This document shows, one piece after another, positions 1-64,000 of a stretch of 64,000 nt of DNA (position 1 is the first letter of the stretch; every line of letters begins with the position of its first letter). Source of the stretch: Ailurus styani (taxonomy: Eukaryota; Chordata; Mammalia; Carnivora; Ailuridae); assembly GCA_002007465.1 (NCBI GenBank), contig LNAC01000852.1:1-64000 (forward strand), in the 5' to 3' direction. The notes beneath the pieces were generated by a model. The model saw nothing but the letters and a program-made list of their open reading frames with translations. It had not been told where the DNA came from and ran no database searches. The position numbers were made by a program, and so were the translations under genes.

Positions 1-235
1 AGGGAGGGAAAAATAATGAAACAAGATGGGATCGGGAAGGAGACAAACCATTAAGAGACTCCTAATCTCAGAAAACAAACTAAGGGTTACTGGGGGGTTG
101 GAGGGTAGGGATAGGGTGGATGGGTTATGGACATTGGGGAGGGTTTGTGCTTTGGTGAATGCTGTGAAAGATGTAACCCTGATGATTCAGAGACCTGTAC
201 CCCTTGGGTAAAGAATAAAAATAAAATTAAAAAAT
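1..235 (+). mobile_element. L1 3'UTR and tail (carnivore type)
   Basis: Resembles the carnivore L1 3'UTR (purine-rich, 'tggacattggggagggt', 'agacctgtacccctt') and runs into an A-rich tail. Cut by the window edge. Confidence 0.8.
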
Positions 236-990
236 AAATAAAATAAAATAAAAAGTCTATAGTAAAAAATAAATAAAATACAAAATTAAAAATTTAAAAA
301 TTTAAAAAATTTAAAAAACTTAAAAATTAAAAAGCCTATAGTCCAAGGAAAATCAAATGCCCACAGCAGTGTCTCCCTTTATCATTACATCCTATACACA
401 TAACAAGAGCACACAGATTACGCACTAGAAAACATCATCACAAAACCCTAAACATAATCACTGAAAATAGTCAAGTTGCACCACAATGTACTTATATGCC
501 AAAAGTTACTAGATGGTAACAGTTAATATTATTTGTAATTTCTAAAATTAATTGGCAAGATTTAATAACATTACTGTTTTTATGAGACCCAAATTTTCAT
601 ACTATTTCCAATTTCGATTTTTGCAACAAAATAATACTGTCAACATTTCTATTTTTAAATCATATGTCTAAATCAAGTTCAAATTATAATCAAATACTAA
701 ATTAATATATTACTACTAATATTTATTCAAAGATTAGTAAATAATCTATATACTCAGATGCCATCTAAGTAAAAATTTCCAAATTGTCCAATGGTCAGGT
801 TTATTATGCTGACTTCATCTGAATAAGTAACGAGCTCAGAAAATAAAATTCACAAAGTGAACCCAATAAGTGCAAATTTCCAAAGCAGGATAAAAAATGA
901 CAGTAACTTTAATTCAGAGTACTTTTCTTCCTAAATACCCCTATTTTGACAATGGTCTTATTTAAGAGAAAGAAGAAACCTGAAACTTAC
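1..990 (-). other. AGTPBP1: AGTPBP1 intron 3' of exon A (partial)
   Basis: Holds an L1 3' end (1-235), an A/T-rich run (215-335) and otherwise AT-rich sequence in which I recognise nothing between about 340 and 985. Confidence 0.85.
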
Positions 991-55883
<54,893 letters not shown>

Positions 55884-56339
55884 CTAAAACGAATGTTATT
55901 TTACATTAGGACACATTCTACATCATTTGTAAATTCAATACTATAAAGATCACTGTTTAAAAAAACAAACAAAAAACTCTACCCTTCCTTAAAAACAGTA
56001 AGCATTTATGTCACATTTCCTTACTCTGTTTTCTAACTTAACATTGCTAAAATTCTATTAATTTAAATGAGAAACACATTCCATTTCAGAAAACCACAAA
56101 TATGCATTCAACCCTGTCCAGCAATCTTACAGCACACTTTGAAAGCTCACCTTTGCACTCTCTGAGAATACTTCCTACATTTCCTATATTCACCTCAAAA
56201 CTCTATAATCATCCCTCCCACCCCAGTCCTTTCTCAGAGTCCTGCTTTATTACTGTCACAAGCCCAAACAAGAACACCCCATCTTCCCACTACCACATCC
56301 TTAACCATATCTGATTTTCTACCCCCATTCTTTCTTCCT

Positions 56340-56960
56340 TGTTCTCTTTCATTATACATTTGCACATATGAAACTGTTCTAGGTATTACCAACAGTAAAC
56401 ACAACAAAAATTCCTGCCCCCTACAGACTGAACATTCTAATGTGAGAGACAAATTAAAAATGTAAATAATCATACAGTATTTTAGGTGGTAGGAAGTGCT
56501 TTAAAGAAAAGCAGGTTAGGGGGAATAAAAGTTGCAGGGAGAGGGATGCAATTTTAGACAGTGGTCAGAGAAAACTACACTACACTGAGGGAAAGGTCTG
56601 AAAGACGTGAAGGAGTAAACTGTGCAGAAACCAGAAAGAGCTGTCCAGGAAGGAGTCACAACCACCAAGACCAAGGCAGGGGTCTGCTATACTGAGTTAA
56701 AAGTGAGGTAGCCAGCAGTGTAGCTGGAGCAGACTCAAAGGAGAATTGTAATAAGAGAGGAGGGCAGAGGTGGGGGGTGAGGTGGGAGAGAGCGCCATCA
56801 TTCCAAGTTTTGCAAGCCACTGTAGGGATTTTGACTTTTATACTAAGTGGGATAGAAAGTTTTTGAGCAGAAGAATAATGTGCTCTGATGTTTTTAAAAG
56901 GCTCTCTTTGGCTAGTATGTTGAGACTCAAAGAACAATTCCTCCCCTGTATACATGACCC
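56340..56960 (-). mobile_element. L2 3' region (ancient)
   Basis: Complement of the L2 3' region: 'gcaattttagacagtggtc', 'aagttttgcaagccactg', 'ttttgagcagaagaataatg'. Confidence 0.55.
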
Positions 56961-57745
56961 AGTAACCCGTGCTGCATTCTCAATGTATTTGCTCCTTCAC
57001 TTAATCATTCCCTGATTTATCATCTCTCTCCCCACTTTCAACTGGATCATACCCACTGGCACACTAATATGCTGTAGAAGAGCTCCCACTAGCTACCACC
57101 CCATTTCTCTGCTACTCCATGAATGAGATGCCTATACTTGCTCTCTCCATCTTCTCACATCCTCTTCACTTTTCGAGCTTGCCTTCTGCACCCTGAGGTC
57201 TCCTAACCTCCTCTGGTCACTTCCTTTCTTATACTCAGTATCTCAGCACTATCCAAATTAGAGAGCTCCCTCTTCCTTCACCTCCTCCTTTGGGTTTCAA
57301 TGACTCCACGCTCTACCTTCTTCCTATCATCACCTATCTGAGATCCCCTCTATTGGCTCCTCCTATGACACATTTCTAGATGTTGATGCATGGACAGCTC
57401 TATTCCCAGCCCTCTTTCCACTCTCTCCACTCTTCGCCAGTGTGATCTCATCTAATCCCACCACTGCAGTTATGATTTAAATGCTGCCTGGCTCTGACAC
57501 TCAACTCCAGCTTCACTCTGATGGCTTACCCAACCTAACAAGCGCAATACAAAACAATTTCTAGTTCCTCCTCTCAATGTATTCCTCTTCCGATCTTAAC
57601 CCTCCCAAACTCAAATGAAACCAAGAGTTGCTCAGGAAAAAATGTGGACTCCCTGCCTCACACACCAACCCCTTATCAGCTCCATCTCTGAAATAACTCA
57701 GCTCCATCCACTTGTCTCCATATCTACTATTACTATCAAGTCCAA

Positions 57746-57937
57746 GTAATCATCACCTCTCACTTGGAAATCACAGCCTCGGGCGCCTGGGTGGCTTAGT
57801 GGGTTAAAGCCTCTGCCTTCGGCTCAGGTCATGATCCCAGNGGTAATCATCACCTCTCACTTGGAAATCACAGCCTCGGGCGCCTGGGTGGCTCAGTGGG
57901 TTAAAGCCTCTGCCTTCGGCTCAGGTCATGATCCCAG
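57746..57937. other. Assembly join with duplicated flanks (N at 57841)
   Basis: 57746-57840 and 57843-57937 are the same 95 bases with one mismatch (ggcttag versus ggctcag) around a single N. Confidence 0.9.
57781..57840 (+). repeat. Can-SINE head, truncated by an assembly join
   Basis: First 60 bases of the SINE that is complete at 57878-58074, stopping at the N at 57841. Confidence 0.85.
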
Positions 57938-58074
57938 GGTCCTGGGATGGAGGTCCACATCCGGCTCTCTGCTCAGCAGAGAGCCTGCTTCCTCATCTCT
58001 CTCTGCCTGCCTCTCTGCCTACTTGTGATCTCTCTCTGTCAAATAAATAAATAAAATCTTTAAAAAAAAAAAAA
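57878..58074 (+). repeat. Can-SINE (young) with target duplication
   Basis: Complete young element flanked by ggaaatcacagcctc (57863-57877 and 58075-58089), inserted in L2 sequence. Confidence 0.95.
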
Positions 58075-58139
58075 GGAAATCACAGCCTCATAACTAATCT
58101 GCTTTCATTCTTGCTTGCCAGTAATCCCTTTTCTCAGTG

Positions 58140-58320
58140 ATTCTCTTAATCCTTTTATTTCAAAATAATTATAAATACTCACAGGAAGTTGCAAAAACAG
58201 TAGAGTGGTCCCTTCTACCTTTCACTTAGTTTCCCCAATGGTTACATTTACATGAACTATAGGGCAATAGCAAAAACCAGGAAATTGACAGTGGTTAAGT
58301 ATATATTTGTAGGCCAATTC
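58140..58320. repeat. Old L1-like 3' fragment
   Basis: 'gtggtcccttctaccttt', 'ccccaatggttacattta' and 'aaccaggaaattgacag' match an old repeat I remember as L1-related. The piece at 59560-60230 appears to be the same family. Confidence 0.4.
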
Positions 58321-59144
58321 ACTACATATGTAGATTTATAGAATCACTAATCTAATCAAGTTGCCATCCAGCTAAAAAAAACCCTTCAATGGCCCTTCAG
58401 ACTTTAGGTAAAATCTTATTTACTTATCATAGCCTACTAAGCCCTTTGTCATCTGGCTTCTGTCTACCTCTCAGACTTTATTTCTCACAACACTCCCCTC
58501 ATGCACTGGCATCCAGCTCAATGGCTCTCAGTTCACTGAATATAGCAAGTTTTCCCACAAGGTCTTGCGGTCCTCTCAATCAGGACGGTGACTTCTCCCA
58601 ACTCTATTTAGAGCTGGCAACTTTGCATTTCAGGCTGCAACCCAACCATGTGACCATTTCCTCACCAGCCCCTCCACTTCTGATATTAAAATGTACCTAG
58701 AGAATTTATTACTATTTGAAATTACATAAACTCTACAGAGGTAGAGACCTTGCATGTCTTATTCTATATATCCAGTATTTCAAACATTGGCTAGTATGGC
58801 ACAGGTAACACATATCTAGAAAATGAAAAACAGTATTTTTTTTCAGATTAACTGTGCCAAAGGCTTTAAATTTTGAGCTACTTCAACTGAAAAGGTTATC
58901 TCAAGTTTGGAAATACACATTAAGCACACATTTGAAAATGGGCCTAATGTACCATTTAAAATAATGCAATATTTCCCATATTTCAGAGAGCCAGCATAGT
59001 ACAGACATAAAGATATGTATTGATTATGTATAAATCTTCAAGTATAGAAACATCCCAAAAAACTTTAATATGTTCAGTATTAAGTTTTAAAATATACAAA
59101 TTCAATACAATATATTCTTTAGTGTATGTATATATATGAAAACA

Positions 59145-59162
59145 TTATACACACACACACAT
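59145..59162 (+). repeat. (AC)n microsatellite
   Basis: Short acacacacacac tract in an AT-rich region. Confidence 0.8.
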
Positions 59163-59559
59163 AAAAACATGCATGAAATAATAACCATCAAATTCAGAAT
59201 ACTAATTACCCCAGGATAAGGGAGAAAAATGTTATTAGGCAATAGTACACACTGTGTTTGTAATTTTTTTTATTCCTTGTGTGATAAGTACACAGGTGTT
59301 CATTATAATATTCTCTATCTTTTTTGGTTTTCAGAAACATTTCACATTTTTTTTAAATAAAAGAATTCTGTAGAGATAAAACTGTGTTACATGTTTGTAC
59401 ATATTTGTACGTATTTTCTTTTTCTTCCAATGTTGCAGAGGAAGGAATGATTCCTTAAAGCTGTTATCGTAAGTCTGAATGAGCAAAAACATTACTGTGG
59501 AAAATTCCATAATGAACAAAAAAAGAAAAAAGTAGTATAATGAACCATCACGTCATCAC

Positions 59560-60230
59560 CCAGCTTCAACAATCATCAATCCACAATCTTATTTTACACA
59601 TACCTACCTAAAGGTACACACATCAATGGACTAATTTTGAAGCACATCTCAGAAAGATCATTTTATCTGCAAATACTTCGGCATTCTCTATTTCCCAAAA
59701 TATAAAAACTCTTCAAAATATATGTAACTACACTATTACTATCATACCAAGAACAGTAACAATAATTCTTTAATACCAAAATCTAGTCTGAATTCAATTT
59801 TCTTAATTTATTAGTTCATCTCATTCTCTCATATTTCCTTTAACAGTCCATACAAATCAGAAACCAAATAAGGTTTAGATATATATATGCATTTGTGTTT
59901 TTATCTACAAGTTTCCTATTGCTTTTTTTCCATCACAATTTATCTGTTGAAGCAGCTTGATTGTCAATTTCCCACATTCTGGACTTTGCCACTTATACAT
60001 CACAGCATAATTAATATGTTTATCTACCTTCCATATTTTCTGTAAACTGGTAGTTGAATTTAAAGGCCTAATCTGATGAAGGCTTGACTTGGAGATGTGA
60101 ATTCTTTAAAGTGGTACTATAACCTTCCATAACAAGGCAAATAGTGTCTGGTTCTCTTACTTTTATAATATAAGCAGTCACCAGTCACCAATGCCTACAT
60201 CCATTACTCCATTAAGGACTGAAAAACAAT
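59560..60230. repeat. Old L1-like fragment
   Basis: 'cccacattctggactttgcc' and 'ctgtaaactggtagttgaa' are characteristic of the same old family as 58140-58320. Confidence 0.4.
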
Positions 60231-60346
60231 GATATTTTATTACCCCACTACTTCTTCACGTGTTAACTAAAACAACTCCATAAAGAGAAAAATTCCTTAT
60301 TTGATGATCCAGAGGTACAACTCATCAAATAAAAGCAAAATAAATG

Positions 60347-60549
60347 GGGGGCCTGGGTGGCTTAGTGGGTTAAAGCCTCTGCCTTTGGCTCAGGTCACGA
60401 TCTCAGGGTCCTGGGATCGAGGCCCCACATCTGGCTCCCTGCTCAGCAATGGAGCCTGCTTCCTCCTCTCTCTCTGCCTGCCTCTCCGCCTGCTTGTGAG
60501 ATCTCTCTCTCTGTGTCAAATAAATAAATAAAATCTTAAAAAAAAAAAA
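60347..60549 (+). repeat. Can-SINE (young) with target duplication
   Basis: Flanked by aaaagcaaaataaatg (60331-60346 and 60550-60565). Confidence 0.94.
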
Positions 60550-61210
60550 AAAGCAAAATAAATGCCAGGTTTTTTTGTTTGTTTTGTTTTTTAACTTATC
60601 TGTATTTACCAGTTTTCAGAAGAATGATGAGTTCATTCCCTAAAATCCTTCCCAGGTAACCAATGGAAGTATTTTGGTTTCATGGATCAGTATGAACTCA
60701 AAAATTTAAACACATTTGATATTTTATCCACTGCAATTATAAACACTCAATGATCAATGAATGGGAGCTTCCTAAGTTGGTTCCAGGGTCCTTTTGGTAT
60801 GATTCTAGTCTTTGAGAGCTTTCTGGCTTTCAGGTATGGCAAGACTATTATTGATCAACAGTCTTCAAAGTATTCTACAAAACCCTGAGAGTACCTGAGA
60901 CCCTATCATAAAATCTACAAAGTCAAATCTATTTTCATAAAAATACTATTTGACTCTGTGTTGAGATTTGCATTGATGATCTAAAAGCACCAGTGGGTAA
61001 AGGGCTGGCACCATAGCACAAATCAAGGCAGTGACACCAAACTGTACGAGCAGTCACCGCATTCTTCACCACCCTGCACTCTATAAAAAGCAAAAATTCC
61101 AGTATCACCCATGAGTATGTATCTTTTTAATATTGTGTGTTTGCATTAAACATTTCAGCTGCACACTAAATGTGATGGTTACCTTGGGGGAAGAAAACCT
61201 GTGATTATTT

Positions 61211-61407
61211 ATTTATTTTTTAAGATTTTATTTATTTATTTGACAGAGAGATACAGCAAAAGAAGGAACACAAGCAGGGGGAGTGGGAGACAGAGAAGCA
61301 GGCTTTCCCACGGAGCAGGGAGCCCGATGCGGGGCTGGATCCCAGGACCCTGGGATCATGACCTGAGCCAAAGGCAGACGCTTAATGACTGAGCCACCCA
61401 GGCACCC
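61211..61407 (-). repeat. Can-SINE inside a hAT fossil
   Basis: Flanked by cctgtgattattt and cctgtgattgttt (about 61198-61210 and 61408-61420). It splits the decayed transposase sequence. Confidence 0.93.
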
Positions 61408-61719
61408 CCTGTGATTGTTTAAACTGCAAGGTGAACTAGCCACTTTTTTCACAGAACATTTTTACTTCAAAAAACAAGTCAAAAAGTAATAGTAAAAGAA
61501 ATTAAAAAAAAAAAGAAACAATTGACAAAGACATTCAGACTGGGAAATTCGGGCATACATTTTTGGGAAATAAACAAAAAGAGTCTATCATTTCAAGAGA
61601 ACAACTGACAGATTTGTTGCCAATGATAAAATCTGGCTGTTGAGTAAAAATTAGAATTTCGAAAAATGTGGGTCTACCATCAAAGACTTATCAGTTTCCC
61701 ACTAATTAAAAAATTTTCT

Positions 61720-61855
61720 AGGCATCTGTGTGGCTCAGTCAGTGAAGCATCAGACTCTTGATCTCAGCTCAGGTCTTGATCTCAGGATGGTAAGTTCGAG
61801 CCCCATGTTGGGCTCCAGGCTGGGTATGGAGCCTACTTTAAAAAATCTTTTTTTT
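61720..61855 (+). repeat. Old carnivore SINE, short form
   Basis: Diverged core ('gatctcaggatggtaag', 'gagccccatgttgggctcc') without a CT-rich region; probably an early Can-SINE subfamily. Confidence 0.8.
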
Positions 61856-61926
61856 CTGATAAAAATCAATGGTGATATTAATCCATGTAAGTTTTCAATA
61901 CTGTTTAATAAAAATGTCACGCTATT

Positions 61927-62227
61927 TAGAAGATCTGCATTACTCGTGGAATGAATTATATCTAAATGAATTACAAATTTAAATATTACAAATTTAAATA
62001 TGTAAAATATTACAAATTTAAATATGTAAAAAAATTATTCAAAGTGCAAAAAAGACCAATGGAATTTAATGTAACAGAGACCAAAAAGTNTAGAAGATCT
62101 GCATTACTCATGGAATGAATTATATCTAAATGACCAATGCTGGATATTACAAATTTAAATATGTAAAAAAAATTATTCAAAGTGCAAAAAAGACCAATGG
62201 AATTTAATGTAACAGAGACCAAAAAGT
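61927..62227. other. Assembly join with duplicated flanks (N at 62090)
   Basis: 61927-62089 and 62091-62227 begin and end with the same sequence but differ in an internal AT-rich tandem stretch. The left copy has extra 'attacaaatttaaat' units, the right copy has 'ccaatgctgga' instead. Confidence 0.85.
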
Positions 62228-62498
62228 TCACTAATACAGCTTCAGATTCCATATTAAAATTAACCTTTAAGAAAACTACTATTAGCAAGAATATTCACTT
62301 CAATTTGAATTTCAAGCAATATGGCTTTATTTCCAAAGAACATTATTATCATTTATAAATGTCTATTCCTCATTTATAACTATTATTCTTGCTTTAATCA
62401 TATTTTTACTGTTTCACTACAAATATGGAACACACAACTTTATTTTCCTCCACCATAAATCAAAGGACAATTATCCACAATTATCTAATTGGCCTTTT

Positions 62499-62692
62499 GG
62501 GACACCTAGATGGCTCAGTTGGTTAAGCGTCTGCCTTCAGTTCAGGTCATGATCCCAGGGTCCTGGGATCGAGTCCCACATCAGGCTCCTTACTCAGCAG
62601 GGAACCTGCTTCTCCTTCTGCCTGCCGTTTCCCCTGCTTGTGCTCACTCTTGCTCTCTCTCTCTCTCCCTCCGACAAATAAATAAATGCTAT
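62499..62692 (+). repeat. Can-SINE
   Basis: Head 'gggacacctagatggctc', CT-rich middle and 'aaataaataaatg' tail. It interrupts the hAT fossil. Confidence 0.92.
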
Positions 62693-63040
62693 TAATTAAT
62701 TAAAGGGTCTTTTATTCAAGTACTTCCTCCTTTTTTAACTACATACCTATGTAAGGCCAGATTTTCTTCATATTCTACAATAACAAGAACACAACACTTG
62801 CACAAACTATATACACACGTATAATATGTGTATATATTATATGTAATATATCCTTAACATCATGACAGATTGAACTCAGGAACAGATAAGAGAATCTAGC
62901 CATCTTCCATTATGCCACATACCAAATTTGCAAAAAAGGTAATAAATAATTCTAGTTTTCCACTTTTGAAAATATAGTTATTTCTAAAACAAAATATTAT
63001 TATACAATTGGTTTACTGTTATTTTTAAATGAAAAAATAG

Positions 63041-63238
63041 AGGTGCATGGGTGGCAAAGTCAGTTAAGCATCAGACCCTTGGTTTCAGCTCAGGTCAGTA
63101 TCTCAGGGTCATGAGATGGAGCCCTGCACTCAGGATGGCGTCTACTTAAGTTTCTCGCTTCCTCTTCCTCTGCTCCCCTCCCCCAGCCTCCATGTGCATA
63201 TGCACTCTCTCTAAAAATAAATAAATCTTAAAAAAAAT
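63041..63238 (+). repeat. Can-SINE (diverged)
   Basis: Recognisable head, core and 'aataaataaatctt' tail. It interrupts the hAT fossil near its 3' end. Confidence 0.9.
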
Positions 63239-63520
63239 AACTGAATACTTTTAATTTCTCAGTTTTAATGTATAATAATGTAAATAGCAATAGATAACTC
63301 ACATCAACAAAAACTTCTTGGAATCTTCATCACTTTAAGAGAGCATCAAGAGGTTCTGAGCTAAAAATTCTGAGAACTACTCCTCTAGACTTATCTTGCA
63401 CATTTTGTGCTCCTGACCTAGAATCAGCCCTTTCTCCAAAGAGCTCTGGTTCTTTTGGGTGAGAAATGATATAACAGACCACAGTTTGAGAACTAAGAAG
63501 CAAAATACATGTTATTGTTG

Positions 63521-63706
63521 TTTTAAGATTTTATTTATTTATTTGACAGAGACAGCGAGAAAGGGAACACAAGCAGGGGGTAGTGGGAGAGGGAGAAGCA
63601 GGCTTCCTGCTGAGCAGGGAGCTCAATGCAGGGCTCTATCCCAGGACCCCGGGATCACAACCTGAGCAGAAGGCAGACACTTAATGACTGAGCCACCCAA
63701 GTGCCC
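63521..63706 (-). repeat. Can-SINE
   Basis: Inverted orientation, 'attttatttatttatttgac' end at left and head complement at right. Confidence 0.93.
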
Positions 63707-64000
63707 CAAAATTTATCTTTAAAAACAATTCCATAACCCAAACTTAAGAGAAATTTGCATTAAGAAAACCAAGCTTCTGATATTTAATAACAGAGTGCTT
63801 CTTAAATTTTCTCCAATTAATATTTTTCTTAAAGGTCATATCAGTATTTTTCAGTAGTTAATAATACATCTACTATTCAAAAAATTCACATACAAAACAC
63901 ACTAAGCATAATACACATTCAATTCTATTCCCAACTAAGAATTTATCAGTAACAATAAAATTTCAAATTATGCCACATATTAAAAAGAAAAAGAAAAAAC

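Larger units (their letters stand above)
57080..58810 (+). mobile_element. L2 fragment (ancient), carrying younger insertions
   Basis: Plus-oriented L2 text ending with 'gtagagaccttgcatgtc' and 'ggctagtatggcac'. Interrupted by the SINE pair at 57781-58074 and by L1-like text at 58140-58320. Confidence 0.55.
60780..63430 (+). pseudogene. hAT (Charlie/ZBED-like) transposase fossil
   Basis: A decayed DNA transposon spread over 2.6 kb and broken by four SINEs. From about 61014 the plus frame reads IAQIKAVTPNCTSSHRILHH, like the 'CTSSHC..HR' motif of FAM200/ZBED-type hAT transposases. Near 62736 it reads FLTTYLCKARFSSYS, matching the hAT C-terminal dimerisation box (PTTYLCEAGFS). Other pieces fall in the right order. 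Stops and indels are frequent. The flanks near 60790 and 63400 may be the termini; no TSD identified. Confidence 0.65.
55884..64000 (-). other. AGTPBP1: AGTPBP1 intron 5' of exon L (partial)
   Basis: I looked for the initiator exon (MSKLKVIPEK...) on the minus strand here and did not find it. The stretch holds L2 fossils in both orientations, L1-like old repeats, a hAT transposon remnant (60780-63430), seven Can-SINE pieces and two single-N joins. Nothing is recognised in 58830-59550. Confidence 0.75.

Noticed and set aside
55884..64000. Initiator exon of AGTPBP1
   Set aside because: Searched for codons of MSKLKVIPEK on the minus strand and found none; presumably beyond the window.

Overview
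This window is nuclear DNA from a mammal, almost certainly a caniform carnivore and most likely a mustelid. About 25 tRNA-Lys-derived Can-SINE copies (head 'gggcgcctgggtggctcag', CT-rich middle, 'aaataaataaaatctt' tail) are present. Several carry the 'gggttaaagcctctgc' variant that I associate with mustelids. There are also carnivore-type L1 5' and 3' ends. Family and species assignment is by recall, not by search.

The only protein-coding gene I can support is AGTPBP1 (cytosolic carboxypeptidase 1, CCP1/Nna1), a tubulin deglutamylase, on the minus strand. Twelve internal coding exons lie between 55883 (5'-most) and 991 (3'-most). All have GT/AG borders, reading phases that join without a break, and no internal stop. 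Together they encode about 662 residues, corresponding to roughly human residues 11-673: the armadillo-like N-terminal half, an acidic linker, a long low-complexity exon, and the start of the domain that precedes the peptidase. The initiator exon and promoter lie beyond the right edge. The M14 metallopeptidase exons lie beyond the left edge.

Layout in transcript order: 64000-55884 is the intron upstream of the first visible exon. It holds two opposed L2 fossils, an L1-like fossil and a decayed hAT transposon peppered with Can-SINEs. At 55883-38614 come six exons (L to G), with an L2 endonuclease fossil and old L1s in the largest intron. At 38707-26616 come exons G to D, an MLT1 LTR, a Tigger element and a local direct duplication that brackets one exon. 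At 26615-12460 come exons C and B, separated from D by a composite of L1, LTR-like and L1 5'UTR sequence. At 12459-991 is a 10.8-kb repeat-rich intron and then the 716-bp exon A.

Three single-N positions are each flanked by near-identical direct copies, which looks like unmerged contig ends rather than biology. I found no exotic or unknown gene system. The most useful observations are the exon-bracketing duplication, the twin-primed L1, the fossil hAT and L2 coding remnants, the G-quadruplex and Z-DNA motifs, and the assembly artefacts.
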